Shown: positions 14,692 to 27,480 of the stretch, one piece after another
How positions within the stretch are numbered: the stretch's first letter is position 1
How the letters are laid out: every line of letters starts with the position of its first letter
Assembly: GCA_032207245.1 (NCBI GenBank)
Contig: CM063502.1
Coordinates: 109,691,191-109,755,190 of the forward strand
Source: Pardosa pseudoannulata
Taxonomy: Eukaryota; Arthropoda; Arachnida; Araneae; Lycosidae
Direction: 5' to 3'
DNA length: 64,000 nucleotides
Position numbers and translations under genes: made by a program
The notes under the pieces: model-generated
What the model saw: the letters and a program-made list of their open reading frames with translations, nothing else
Databases searched by the model: none
Told to the model about the DNA's origin: nothing

Positions 14692-15513
14692 GCACATACA
14701 TCTTGCGTATTTCTAAGTGCTACAATGTTTAATTTTTTTACATTCCTTTATGAAAGTTAAGAAAAACCGCAAGTCCATATTAATTGTAAGGAAACGTGCT
14801 ATACCTTGGATCTATTGCATCGTGGTCCTGCTATGTATCCATTGCTTTTTATTAATTATTTTTGAAAATTAGGTTTTACTTAAAAACTTTCTTGTAGTGT
14901 GTTTGCATAAAATGTAAGGTAGGTTTTTTCCAGGTAAACTCATTCTTGTTTTAAACACCAGTGAATTTAATTAGCAAATCAGATACTATGTCTAAATGTA
15001 ATAATCTTACATCCATGACATTAATTTTACTAGCTAATAAGTGCACTAACATTCTACCCGTTATATCTCAGGCCGGCATTTTTGTTTTATCACAGCTTAG
15101 CTCCATGATGCAACAGCTTTAATGTTAAAAGTTTTTCTTTTTAAAAAGATATATCAGCTATATAAAACACTTAAATTTTTATGACAAATTTTTATAACAA
15201 ATTTATAGTTCTTGTTAATATTTGATAAACATTATGCCAAGAAGTACATCGGAGTTAAAACTACCTTATGTGTTATAACTTTTCTTTGCATTGCAATAAA
15301 ACACGTTTCTTGTTGCTAAATATAATTTTAAGCTTATTAATTCACTCCTAGATAAGAGACAGTTATTAGAAAAGTATACATTTGAGAGTTTGAAACTGAA
15401 AAAGAAATCAATAGGTCTAAACTACATCATGGCTTTGTACCTTCATCCTAATTTAATTTTAAATGCTTAATGCTCACAAATATAAAAAAACTAATATAAT
15501 AATTATAATAAAA
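14690..15513. other. AT-rich non-coding stretch
   Basis: Nothing recognisable is seen before the Helitron at 15,514. Confidence 0.5.
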
Positions 15514-16376
15514 CTAGCATATAACCCGTCATATGACTGGATAAGTAAAATTTTTAATTTTCCAAAATTGTAAAGTACCCTATGACGCAGGTAAAAAAAT
15601 GGTTTGTTTTTTGGCTGAGAATTATCTGGTACACGCTCAATAATTTATTTATCTTTACTAACCGTATGTTAGTTTCCAAATTTAATTTATGTTGTCACAT
15701 TAAGTGATAGGATGGACAGCACATGTTTTAATATTGACAGTGATTAGTTGGCGTTATATATGATTGATGCCCAATATTTAGCGATTCAATTGCAAACCGT
15801 GTAGTTATGTATAAAAGAAAATACACAAACGAACAAACTTTCTAATTTTCATAGAAATATAACTTAAATACTAGATATTTATTAGTCCATGAAATAGACT
15901 CCTAGACTTTTGTGAAAAGATTTTTTTGTTAATAGAGGTGAAAAATATTTTATTGCAACAAAAAATAATCGATGATTAAATATAATTTTTTTTTACGTAA
16001 TATTCAAGTTAAGTGATAAAACGTATCAAATAATGCAGACGAAATTTAAAAAATTTAGAATAAGAAATGATTAATTAAGATGGTTAAAGGAATGCCGTCA
16101 TAATGCTAGAAAAATTGTTATTTTTACCTATTTATTAGTTGATAAACTGATAAATTTAATCGCTTGCTCTTAAAATGGGACTTAATATAATGGTATTAAA
16201 TGCTCAAAAAGGGGGGAAGGGGTGGATGTCGAACTTTTTAAAGACGACGCTTTGAATTTTGCTAACCCTAACTCATCAAGAATCCAATATGGATGCCCCT
16301 ATCCATTCCAGGTCCAACCGCTTCATAAATTGGAGGATAGACGGACAGATAACTTAGGCTATTATCATATAGGAAA
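15514..16376 (-). mobile_element. Non-autonomous Helitron, copy H2
   Basis: On the minus strand the 3' end is ...CAGTCATATGACGGGTTATATGCTAG followed by T, with the family hairpin about 11 bases before CTAG. The 5' end (plus coordinates near 16,372-16,376) has drifted: 'ggctattatcatataggaaa' replaces the family's TCCCTATATAATAATAGCC, so the exact start is uncertain by a base or two. The internal sequence follows H3 and H4 over most of its length. There is no coding capacity. Confidence 0.85.
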
Positions 16377-17224
16377 TTACATGCAATCACTAACAACCTA
16401 TAATATTAAAAAAAAATCAATCATTTTTTCCTTTCCTAAATAGAAGAAAAATGTTATAAAACTGGGGAATAGCACCAAGGTAAAGCAGTTCTGTCGTTGG
16501 ACCCAGTCTTACCACGATGCCAAAAGAAGTAAAGCACGAACCAGAGTCCGATAAGACAGTCCATGGATTTCGAATTGGTGGATGTCTAAAGAAATCTTCT
16601 AAAGAAATCTTGTTGTATGATGAAATGTGCATCTGCAGAGGTAGATCTAGTGCCGGGCAAACCAGACCTTTTTCCGGTACTGCATTTTGACTCTAGTTTG
16701 TTAAATACACTTTATTATTAGGGAAAAAAATGTATAAAATTATTTTGTAGAATATATTTTTTTATAGCTTGGAAACCTGGAACAGAATTATTTTATATTA
16801 TTTTTTATGACTAATTTAGTTGGAATGTCGGCCATTGCAAACATGTTATTTTTTATAACAGATGAGTTTATTAATGCCTTTTAATAAAGATTTGACTTAA
16901 TTGGTACCCACAGCAATTTTTTTTTCAGTTTTTGTAGAACACGTGTTATTTAAAAGATACCCATAAAAATTTATTAATTCAATTCTCTAAAAATTCGGAA
17001 GTATTGTTGACCTATAAAGAAGCAAGATATATAAACGAAATTGATCTGGTTAATGAATGAATGTTAGTTTTTGTCTTATTAGGCAACTAAGGAAAGTGCC
17101 TTATTACGCAATTAAGGCTCAGTAAATGTTTAAAACTAATTTCAACTCTGCCTATAGGTGCAACAAGTACAGAGAGGAATTTCTGAAAATGAGAAGTAGT
17201 TTTTATTGTGGGGAAGGGCGTGGC
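16377..17224. other. Unassigned non-coding, with a less AT-rich patch at 16,450-16,690
   Basis: The patch has balanced composition and a 71-codon minus frame at 16,417-16,632 without any domain I recognise. It may be an old TE fragment. The remainder is AT-rich background. Confidence 0.4.
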
Positions 17225-17302
17225 AGTTTATATTTTTGGCTGGATTGGTTCTTTGGTTTGGAGCGCTAGGGTCTACTGTTTTGCAACACGAGGGCTAATT
17301 TA
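17225..17302 (-). mobile_element. 5'-truncated SINE fragment, copy S3
   Basis: Only the tail half of the SINE is present in inverted orientation: 'ggtttggagcgctagggtctactgttttgcaacacgagggcta' is the complement of the body end seen at 12,586-12,615. The tRNA-like head is missing. Confidence 0.8.
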
Positions 17303-18719
17303 CAATTTTATTCAGGGCGGCAAAACTGCTAAAAACGGCTGTGGTTGTATAATTAAAACTATAAAAATTTGTTGTGACTGTGTGTGCTTCATGCAAAAGT
17401 TACTGATCATCGAGATGGAATTATATCCTATATCTTTGTAATAGTTCCCTGATCAACTTGATCTATATATTTTACCGAAATTCCAATTAATTTTTTCTGT
17501 TAATATTTATACGATTTTTTCCTGTTGACATCCTTCTGGCAACACGAATGAGAGGTATGGATATAATTCTAACTCTGTAATCTGTATAAATTTAAAATAT
17601 AATTTGTTGTGTCTGAGCACGCATCGCATTAAAATTATTAAATGTAAAGCGAGGTGGATTTTTAAAAATTTCTTAGTAAACACCTCTGTAATCAATTTGA
17701 TCTAACTATTTTTAATTAATTTTCAGTTAGTTTTCTATAATTAATGTCTTAATGAGTTTCAATTTAGTAATGTATGTGTGTGATGGGGTTAATATTTTTA
17801 TTTTTATAGGTAAGATGATACTCTTCTAATAACCTTGAAAGACTATGGGTACTTTACTATTAACATTACTGTCAGTTATAGCCCTGATACACAAATAATA
17901 CACAAAAGTATTCTCCTGAGGTCATTGGTTATAAATAAAAGAACAAAAGGCTGGGCGCGAAGTGATCTGCACTCAATAAAAATAATCAAATAAATTTGGG
18001 TGACATTAAAGATCTTTTTCAACTCTTTTAATATCATGAAATAAACAGCTTTAAATGGTTACAATAAAAATGAACAGTGAATATCAGAGAGTTTTGAAAA
18101 AAATATTATTATCTGACAGATAGCTTAATTTACAATATTGACATTAACCTGCAACTTAAGTTAGCGATATTAAAACTGCCCTCTGTGGAATAAATAAGTA
18201 AAACAGAAATCTTTTCATACAAGAAATTCAAAAACTGACACATTTTGGAAGAAAAGTAGAAGTAGAAGTGTATTATAATTAACAAGCAGTGTAAAATAAT
18301 ACAAATGCTTAATTACTCGAATGGTATTTATTCGTTCTACAAATAAGAAATATATATACTCTTAGAAAAAAGTTGGGCTTGTCTATTGAATAGAATATTT
18401 AAATCATACGAAATGTAATAAGGTACAATTTTGAATTCTTCTATTTTAATTGTTATATATTGCTACAGCAATCAACTAAGAGGGATCATTTAATAATTTT
18501 AGAAAAGTTTATAGAAGTTACAAACACTTCCATTTTTTTGTATAAATTTATAATTTATTTGAAAACTTATGACTGGTCAAAACACAGATACACTTTTAGC
18601 ATACATCCAGACTAGATTGTATGAGAGTCTTTAAAGCAATAGCACCTCATCTAATTAGTACTTGTATTGAAAAAATAGGCTGTAGAACGCTCAATAACAG
18701 CTTAGATAGACAAAATAGA
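17303..18719. other. AT-rich non-coding stretch
   Basis: No gene, RNA or repeat recognised. Confidence 0.5.
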
Positions 18720-18885
18720 CAGTAATAATACTGCCTTTCGGCACTGATTCCGCGAGTTTAAATACCGATGCTGACATGGATGGTTGTAGACCTTCGACAT
18801 CTAGTTTAAGTTCTTGGTTGAGTCTAAAATAGCTCCTGTGATGCAAAAGACTTAACAAAGCAATATAAAATAAAAACCAAACAAA
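18720..18885 (+). mobile_element. Highly diverged SINE, copy S4
   Basis: The order 'actgcctttcggcac', 'ccgcgagtttaaataccga', 'gacatggatggttgtag', 'agtttaagttcttggt' and 'tgatgcaaaa' mirrors the SINE head, B box and body of better copies. The B box (GAGTTTAAATACC) is badly decayed, so this is among the oldest copies. Confidence 0.6.
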
Positions 18886-20177
18886 ATATAGTCTAATCTT
18901 ATGTATAACAGGCTAAATGCAGAATTTTAAAAATGAAAAAAAAACTAGTTTGCAAATGTAAATTCGAAAATTAAATGCTCCAATTCCATTTCTAGTATTT
19001 AAAACTACTTTAAAGTAACTAATAAAACAATTTTGTATAAATTAACTATCTAGATTTAAAATATATTAACACTGTAGTTGTTTTGTAAGAAGATGTCACC
19101 TTTGTTTTATTCAATATCAACATATTTAATGATTCCCTAATAACAGCATAAAGTTCAACCTTAAAAAGTAGTAAACATTCATAAATTTTTCTATTTTCCA
19201 TTGAAAAGAAAATAAATTTTCATCATAATCATTAACCGTAATTAGTTTTGTCAAACGCCTGCATGAATAAAAGTAAGATATCGTGGTAAATACAAACCTG
19301 TCAAACGAATTCCTTATGCTATTAATTTACACAGACCTCTAAGGAGCATCCGATTACTCGCTATTTCTTCATTTTCAGTGACGTCAGCCGCTGAAAGAAT
19401 TAATCGAGCGATAGAGACAATTAATTCAATTTCGAAACGGCTAATATGAGATCACCATCAAAAGCAAAATGCGAAACCCGATTAAGGACCTTGTATTGCA
19501 TTTGATGGCAGAATCAATTTATTCTGCGCATCAAAAGAAAAAAAAATAAACGAATAAAACGCAACTACCAATAAACTACCAACACATGAAAGTACCACCT
19601 TCAAGCCTTTCATTATTGCCGAATCGCCAACTCCTTTACACTCACCGGGGGTCAACTATTTTAATGCTATAGGTGCTCTATGGAAAATAGCCAAGGGCTT
19701 GAGTTCAAGATGTTTTCATTGGCAAAACGATTATCGGGGCTGGTGTTAAATATTAATAAGCGCGTGCAATTGATCTTCTCAAGGATGTAAGGAGCTAAGT
19801 GTTTGTGATTAAAGGTTTCAAACACTTAGTGTCCCAGCTATTGTTTACCTCGTAGCGTTCCACGTGTCAGGGTTATTTATCTATTATGCATTTAAGGAAT
19901 ATTTCGGTAGAGATTTTTTTCATATTTTTTAAAAATGGGATGGAATTTTTGAAGGTTGGATTTCTGGGCAGTTTCTCGTGATAATAGAAGAACGTGACAA
20001 TTGAGGAAATTCCCTCTATACGGAGATTGCTTTCTTCTCTTTCTCAGGTCTTGGACTAGTTCAAGTTATTTGACTATTCAAAAAGATTTTTATGATGTAA
20101 TACTTAATATCCGGAACAAATAATGTATTATCCTTGATAGTTTGCATATAAAATTCGTTTTGAAATTAATTACATAT
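18886..20177. other. Non-coding, with a unique less AT-rich block at about 19,250-19,880
   Basis: The block holds the second member of the duplicated non-coding element (19,440-19,620) and a perfect 11-bp inverted repeat: CTAAGTGTTTG at 19,795-19,805 and its complement at 19,819-19,829. No transposon signature is seen. The composition contrast and lack of repeats make it a candidate regulatory block, by inference only. Confidence 0.4.
19440..19620 (+). other. Duplicated non-coding element, copy B
   Basis: Collinear with 13,270-13,450 on the same strand; the best-kept core is 'ggaccttgtattgcatttga' and the following 'tggcagaatcaatttatt'. It sits inside the less AT-rich block described for 18,886-20,177. 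Confidence 0.5.
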
Positions 20178-20894
20178 TACAGTTGTACTATAAAACGTGA
20201 ATAGTTTTAGATTTTGTAGCTATTCTCATATATATTTTGTTCCTTATGACAATCATCTGCAGGGTGACAACTGATAATTTAAGGCTGTATGTTTCAAGAC
20301 TGCAGTTTATATTGGAATCTCATTGTTGTCATAGATATTCGTAGCCATTTTGATTCAGCTTTGTACATCTTGGTTAATTCAGTTCTCGTGTTTTTCGAAT
20401 CAGCAATAAATAGATGGGAAATATATACTAGACAATTAAATAATGATGTGGTCTTTAGTCGATTAATTTAATGTTTAAATAATCTCACAAGTGTTCAATG
20501 AGGGTAATGTTTAGTAACTAAAATTTGTGTGGAGTTTTAGGCAGTCTTTGGAAATTGTAGATCAGCCATTCCTGTAAACCTTAAGCAGAATATTTCAGAT
20601 CATTAACTTGTTGAATGCTGTATGATTTCCCAAGTTTCAATTTAATGACAATTTTTTATATTATCGCATAGAAATAATGTATTCACTGTTCCGTTGATCA
20701 TATTTACATTTCCCATCTACGGTTCTGACACGCAGCCCCAAACCGAACTACGACTATGTTTATAGTTCCTCTAATATTCAACGGTTTTAGTTTTATTTAG
20801 ATTATATAACTTTTGCGGAATCCATCTGACCTATTATATTGATTTTACTTTCATCTGAAAGAATACAAAATTCTTGAAAATATTGTCCCATTTT

Positions 20895-20935
<41 letters not shown>

Positions 20936-21920
20936 TACAATCAAATCTCTATTTGAGAATAATCTTGCCTATATATGATTATATTCCAACTATGGTACTT
21001 GATCTTTCGTGAGATACGATGAATTGTCTTAGGACTGCATAACTTGCCAAAACATTTTTCTAAAGCAGAATTCAATTTTGGAGCACGAGTTTTAGAGTTT
21101 TCCTTCATTTCATTACCAGTAACCCAAATATCTCGATTTGAAATATACGAATCCACTATCTTATTTTTAATGTACTACCATTGTGCCATGATAACTGATT
21201 AGACCATATCGTAAATTGAATACTACAGAGATACATATATTGTAATTAACAGTCTATTAGCGTAACCAACTATGGCGAGACAAAGCTTCAATTGGTATTG
21301 GAATCTTGAAATGATTTTTATACATTATTGGGGAATTTTTGAAATTTGCTATTTTCGAACTGTTTTCCCTATAAGACGATTTCACGCAAATAACTAACTG
21401 CGTTAATACTTATTCTGATCATATTTATGTTTACACCATCCAGTAGACCATATTTTTGTTCTTCGGTTTCAGAGAAAAGTTTAAATTTTTCATGAGTTCA
21501 GATATGTCATGTCATGTGGAACTGAACTGTACCGTTTTAATATTACCTCATTTAGATCCCACAAAGAAAGTTCCTTTTATTTTCGAAGTCATTACAAAGG
21601 TTAAAAATTACTTTTAAAATAGAAAACAAATATGAGTTTTATTCACAAAAGTCATTAAAAAATTTCTTTTGGACATCTTGCAAATTTATTAAATTTCACT
21701 GCGCAGACTCATTTTTGTGATATAACGTTTTTATAATTCAAAAAACAATTTAGATTAATATTTATAAAAAGGTTAAGAATCAGTCATTTTTGTCATATTA
21801 AAGCTTAATTACTGGAATAAAAAAACAATCACCCATAAAATATGTATTTAATTTGAGCTGCAAAACCTAGAATGTGTGATATAAGGTATGGGGAGATACA
21901 TACTTTTGTGACTGACTGTA
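20178..21920 (-). pseudogene. Decayed Tc1-like transposon (DD34E transposase relic)
   Basis: On the minus strand, in several frames broken by stops, typical Tc1 transposase blocks appear in order. SPKTIHRISRKIKYHS (HTH part) lies within 20,941-21,156. ILSDESKINI, with the second catalytic Asp, is at about 20,838-20,862. SVWGCVSE is at about 20,727-20,750. LQEWLIYNFQRLPKTPHK lies at about 20,525-20,580, then LIEHL and DYLN near 20,480-20,510, where the catalytic Glu is expected. The 5' end is probably at 21,920, where the minus strand reads TACAGTCAGTCACAAAAGT, a Tc1-type terminus beginning at TA; TACAGTTGTAC at 20,178 may be the other, decayed end. A 37-base poly-T tract (poly-A in sense) lies between the HTH and DESK blocks. 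The element cannot move by itself. Confidence 0.83.
20898..20934. repeat. 37-base poly-T tract
   Basis: An uninterrupted T run inside the Tc1 relic, replacing the Lys-rich linker region before the DESK motif. It may be slippage of an A-rich codon stretch, or the tail of a lost retrotransposed insert. Its length may be unreliable in the assembly. Confidence 0.95.
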
Positions 21921-22749
21921 TATTTTAAATTGAAACTGATATAATAAAAATGTATTATACGTTAGAGTAAAATCCATGTATTCGTCGAATAATTAATAAA
22001 ATTTAGAAGTTAAACTTTTACAGAAATGTGAGGATTTGTACGTTGACAACTTATATTTTAAAGTTCACCTCACCTAGTATTCAAGAAATAAGTTGAAGTT
22101 TACAAAAACAGAAAATCGGGATAAGCGTAAGTGTTACTGTTGTTTCGAATAAGATATTGTGCAGAGAGTATCATTTTTATTTTGGAAGTGAGAGGGAATT
22201 TTATAATCGTCAAGCACTTTGGTTTCACTTACTTATCATAATTTTCCTTGGACATTAACAAAGCTAAAACATCATACTCATTAAATTACCCTAAATTCAT
22301 CTTGGCGAAAAGTTGTGGGTTATTTTAAGGATTCGTTAGCCAGAAAATTTTAACTTTCATATATAAGACAGATTTTTAAAAAAATATCTGTTGTAATTTC
22401 GTAACTCATTTATCGATATGCTAATTAATTGAAAATGTTTGGTCTATAAGAAAATTTTATTTGGTTTATTAACTGTTTATGAATTTTAAAATAGTTATTT
22501 ATAGGAAATCTAAGAAAACACATGCAAATACCTAGTTGCACTACTTTCCTGCCAAGATAATCAATATAATTAAATAGATTTTGAAAACAGAATATCAAAA
22601 TGGATTTTATTACTTAATAAATTATGGACAAATTTTATATTTTAATCTTTCAGTGTTTACATATTATCTATAATAATTCTAGTAAGTAATTTAATCGTTT
22701 TTCTTGATTTTCATTCCCAAATTTCTTAGTCCTAATGCTATATCATCAA
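21921..22749. other. AT-rich non-coding stretch
   Basis: No feature recognised between the Tc1 relic and the TTAA element. Confidence 0.5.
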
Positions 22750-23316
22750 CCCCTTGCCTGTGACGCCCCATACGCCCGAACTCAATTCGGGGAATGCAAA
22801 TACGCCAATTTTGGAATGCCCGACCTGTGTTCGGGCAAGAGAAAAAAACGGTGTTTCGATTTCTTAAAGCCCGAAATCGGTTCGTTCAATGCATAATATT
22901 TACTTTATCATTTTCTCAATGAATAGAAATACTTTCCCGCAAAATGTTCGACAGTTTCGTGCCATTTTTCGATATTTCTCGGATACTGTAAAGGATTTGG
23001 GAAATTCGAAGGAATCTGAGGGACATGGAATTCATGACCATTGATGTAGATAATAATAGTGTTGTATTAGTTTATTATATTTATCCAGAAAACTATATCA
23101 TTTGATTTATTTTGCTATAATTTGAGCAAAAATTACTGTAATCCATTAACATTTTCCATATATGTGAAAATATTGAATAAAAGTAGTTATTTCGTTTCAA
23201 TTTTTTTCAAAGGTAATCTATTTCTAACATTTTGATGATAATAACAAACAAAATTATAAAGAAAAAAATTTCCATTTTTTGCACGTTTTTCTGAAATATA
23301 TTCCCCATTCAAGGGG
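22750..23316. mobile_element. piggyBac-type non-autonomous element (567 bp)
   Basis: The ends are CCCCTTG and CAAGGGG, flanked on the right by TTAA (23,317-23,320) and on the left by TCAA (22,746-22,749), which is TTAA with one mutation. CCY-starting terminal inverted repeats at a duplicated TTAA are the hallmark of piggyBac elements. Only 7 bp of the inverted repeats are perfect. The left arm contains a GC-rich cluster with repeated 'gcccgaa'/'ttcggg' words, including the imperfect palindrome 'cccgaactcaattcgggg'. There is no transposase. Confidence 0.65.
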
Positions 23317-26300
23317 TTAAGTACTACAGTTTTACTCAAAACGTTTTTACTCCTTTTTATTAAAAAAAAAAGTGAGGAAATGTAGTAAGACACTTATACC
23401 CAGTCCCAGCATAAGTTATACTGGAAGAATGGGGAAATGTAGCAAACCGTTTAAAGGTGTAAGTACCAATATATCATTTAAATTTGCTTTACAACTCCGA
23501 TTAAAGAATTGAATCAAATTATTTGATTTAAATTAATGTACAAATTTTTAATTCGACATTCAAGGAAAACAACAATAATTTATTTTGTATGTTTACAGTT
23601 TTCTAAAATCAGAGCCTGTACTGTTGGTTATCAGAGGGATAGCTTGCTAATTCAGCAGGAAGGCGATGGCCTTGCTGTGTTTCGTAACATATCATTCTTA
23701 TACTGACAAAAAAACAATAATGGGTGACCACAAGTAAAATCCCGTAAAGTTTTACGATTAAAGCCCCTTATGTATGGCAGTTAACGATACTTAAAATTTT
23801 TTTTAAGTTTAACTATAATTCTAAAATGTAAACATTAATCTACAAAATTATATTGCTATAAAAGAATCTAAATTTATTTTAATATTTTTAATTGATCCTG
23901 AACTTTGTTTTTATAGTAGTTTCTACAGAATTAATTGTCTTTTCTCTACAACCTCTGTGTTATTATCTTAATTTTAGGCATAATAAATTTAGGTTTGTTT
24001 ACCATCTAGGCTCATACCACTTAGTATTTAATTTCCATTTATGATAATTAAAAGGATTCATCTACTCAGGCAGTCTAGTTAGCTGATCTTCCAGTCGTTT
24101 GATTAAAGTACTCGTTTATAAGAAGAAAAAAATCCAAAATATAGAACCAATATATTAAATAGGAACATTTTACGTCAATAGAATTATAATCACAAAGTTG
24201 ACAACTTCAGATTTTTCAAGAAAAATCCTTAGAGTATATATTTTGAAATAAAAAAAAGAAACGTTTCGACAGATTTACAAATTTAGTTTTTATTCTCATT
24301 ATGTTTCAATTTGTTACAGAATACTGAGAATACAAATGAAGATGGCTACAGTAATATTGATAAAACTACACATGAAGAAAAATTGTAAAAAGAATCTAAA
24401 TTGTAAAAGAAAATATAGTATGCTCTAGAATATATATCTATAGAATACCATATTCTAGATAAAAACCTTAAGTAAATTCTTATGTTTAAGCTTCCTATGT
24501 GAAAATAAAAGGGTATAAAATTTACAACCATTGTCTTTTCCTGTTACACCTTCTATTTTAAATTACTAAAACATTAAAATTTTCTTTTAGGGCTCTGTAC
24601 AGTAAGACGTCACTTGTGCATGTTTTCTTAGCTTATCTCATTTCAATGGTTAAAGATTTATGAGAAATCATTTCGAATAACCAACGATGTGATAACGTTA
24701 AGTCCTCTTGCTGACAATCGGTATTGGGACCATGAGAGTGAAGGTGTTACTTGATCTTGCTTATTTTCCTGTTAAAATAGCCTTGATACTTTGTTTTTTC
24801 CGTTTTCTCTTGGTTTTATGGTCTTAAATTTTATATATATAAAAGGGTGTGAACAATTTATATCTTCAAATGACCCACGAGTAACAAGCACTTTCCAATA
24901 ACTCGATCACCTTTGCTATAATATATCACAACTAATGCAGAGGTCTTACACTGTAAATAAAGGACACTTGCAAAATCTCGCACTTAATGCTAGAAGTCAC
25001 GTTTCCACTGAGCCATTAAAGACTGTTGTTGATGCATTGGTGAGGAAAATGGAATTTGTGTCTGATAAACCTGTTGAACACAGGTGATTGTTCCTTCCCT
25101 TTTTACGAGCTACCTTGTAAGTTACGATTGATTTATATTAAATTTATTCTCTGCCTTTGAAAAGAGGAAATGCAAATAGTTTGCCTGGTTGCTTGTCAAA
25201 TTCAATAACTGAAACTGTACTATACGGTGGGGAGGAATTATTAGACATTGCTGATTGCATGCTCATTTTAAGTTTTATTAGCAAGCTTGGAACGTCATTT
25301 CTTGTAAGAGAAAGAGTAATAGAGAAAAAAAAAATAAATGTGATTTTTCAACATGAGCATAAAATATTTAAACACGTGTTAATTATTAATGAACATTTTT
25401 ATTAATGAATGTTTGACATAGAGAATCTAAGCGGTTATATTGATAGCGACATTTTAAAAATAAGTTTTGCACAAAGACAAATTTCTACTATAAGAGTGAA
25501 ATGATAATCGAGTCACAACAGGTCACCTATCTTGATGAGTGTAAGACATTCGGGGTAAAACGCTACAGAATCCCTTCAATTTTTATCTTCCTCAAGGGCA
25601 TTTTTCTTCTGATTCCACGCTACTCTCTCACCTTGATCCTGGATGGCAAACAGCATTCCCTAAGGATTAGGCTTTGAGATATTTACCCCTAAACAGTTCA
25701 TTCCACAACAATAAATTTAATTCAAAATATTGCAAAAAAAATTTAAATACTCATGAGGTACTACTGATTAATGTCAATTGTTTGAAATAAAAGTAATGAA
25801 ATAAAATTCTTGGAAAAAGGAAAGTTTTAAGCTAGCCATTTGCAGTATCAGTGGAAATAGAACAGTAGAAGAGAAAATAAAAAAAAAGGTTAGAACTAGG
25901 GAAAATAATTTAAGAAAAAACCGAAACTAAAACAATGCTCTATGTTTGAGACAGTTGATTTATATTTAAGTATAATGTCTAGAACAAGTATCTTTTAGCA
26001 CAATTATGCTTGGGGTGGGCTCCTTGAGAAGGAGTTTCTCGAGCACAGGACTCGGCTGCGATATTGATATGAATGAATAACACATAATGGGAAAGATAAT
26101 TAAAAAGAGAAAATGAAATGCGCTGTTGGATACTGAAAAGCATTATAAAAATCTTGAACAATACTTCGGATTTAGAAAAAAAAGCATGTGAAAAACATTT
26201 TTGCAACAAAGATGATAATATTGTCACCACGAGAAAATGCTTCATGGAAGTGACAACAATTATTACTTGAGCTAAAAAGCGCTATTTACAGTTTACAATA

Positions 26301-26344
26301 TTGAAATATAAATTACAATTCTAAATGAAGATTTCAGATGCTTC
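23317..26344. other. AT-rich non-coding stretch
   Basis: About 3 kb with no recognised gene or repeat. Small less AT-rich patches (23,600-23,770 and 25,540-25,690) match nothing else in the window. The frames at 25,157-25,405 and 25,979-26,245 have no domains that I recognise. Confidence 0.5.
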
Positions 26345-27480
26345 GACCATTTAACTGAGGCTAGCAATTAACTTCCAGTTTTCAATCATCCAGGAGATTA
26401 GTTTCTGTGCCTTACTGTGAAGGACTTTGGGATTAATAGCTGGAACCACTTCGTTTCTGCATCTGTTCAGGTGCTTTAAGATGAAAATTCTTTCTGAGAT
26501 AGCAAGAGAATATGTAGTGCAATGCTTCTCCTTCTTGACCACAGAGGCAGTTTCGAGACCCAGTCCTGAGAAGGAAACGAGAGAGATATTGAGGGAAGGG
26601 TCTATGTACCGTTAGAAGGGCATTTACATGAGTCGAAAAGCCAGCTGGGTCAACCTTGATAAGAAAATGATGTAGAGTGCTGCCGGTGTATACATAGTCC
26701 TAATCTTATAGTAATTTCGAGTATGAATTATATCTGATATGCCCTTCACTTAGTGGTATGTTGACCTCCGTCCAAGCTTTTCACTAATTTATCAACCGTT
26801 TCATTACCCTCACGACTTACATATGTTTTAATCTAGTACAATATGAATTTTGTGTTAGATTTGAAAAAAAAAAACATTTCTGCATCTCCTGCACTTGGGG
26901 TTGGGTTGGTTAAATTTTTGATAGCTAGCAGGCTATCTTTGCTCTCTGAGAGGAGGAAAAATCTAGAATCTTGACGCTTTGCTAAGAGCTACTTTATTGC
27001 TTCCTGGAATGCGTATCGTTCCGCTTAAAAGACTGGACCATAGCTGTTTAGTGATATTGACTAGTGAGGTCTGTAATTTTGATTTGCCATGTTATAATTG
27101 CATATGTTACTCCAACTTCTTTGTTTTGATTAGAATAATCCCTGAAGATGTTAACTTGAGAGTGCGTTGATAACTTTCCTGACGTCGGGATATTAAAGTT
27201 CACGTCTTCCAGATGGATTACGCAGATAGGTCTTAGTGCCTCCTTTAGAACAACTGAATGAGACGCGGAATTTTTGTTTGAATAGGGGAACACATGCTAG
27301 TGTTAAATAAATCGGGAGTATACCAAATTCCCAGCAAGAGGAAATCCAGACTCATATATTTAGCCTGCACATATTCTGGGTATACAGGGAGATGTTCGGT
27401 ACTCCTGCCAGGCTCCAAGGACCCAATATCCTAGTTTTGAATTTGAGTTCCACTTTCAGAACGGAACTTTAAAGCCTCTC
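26345..27480 (-). pseudogene. 5'-truncated non-LTR retrotransposon ORF2 3' part (RNase H plus CCHC), R1/I-like
   Basis: Reading the minus strand from 27,480 gives, in broken frames: the RT-RNase H linker WSLAGVPNISLYTQN; an RNase H start VNIFRDYSNQNKEVGVTYAI (Asp kept, usual TDGS altered to RDYS); AERYAFQEAI (the Glu block); LSESKDSLLAIKNLTN (SDS block, first Asp now Glu); YVSREGNETVDKLVK (the GNExAD block); and a C-terminal CLCGQEGEALHYIFSCYL zinc-knuckle near 26,508-26,560. This is the C-terminal order of RNase H-bearing LINEs such as R1 and I, which are abundant in spiders. Stops and shifts throughout make it dead, and the missing RT and endonuclease fit the usual 5' truncation. Confidence 0.85.

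Noticed and set aside
16417..16632. 71-codon minus-strand frame as a gene fragment
   Set aside because: No recognisable domain on either strand; left as unassigned.
26427..26615. A plus-strand gene in the LINE region
   Set aside because: The minus strand carries the recognisable LINE blocks; the plus frame is its shadow.
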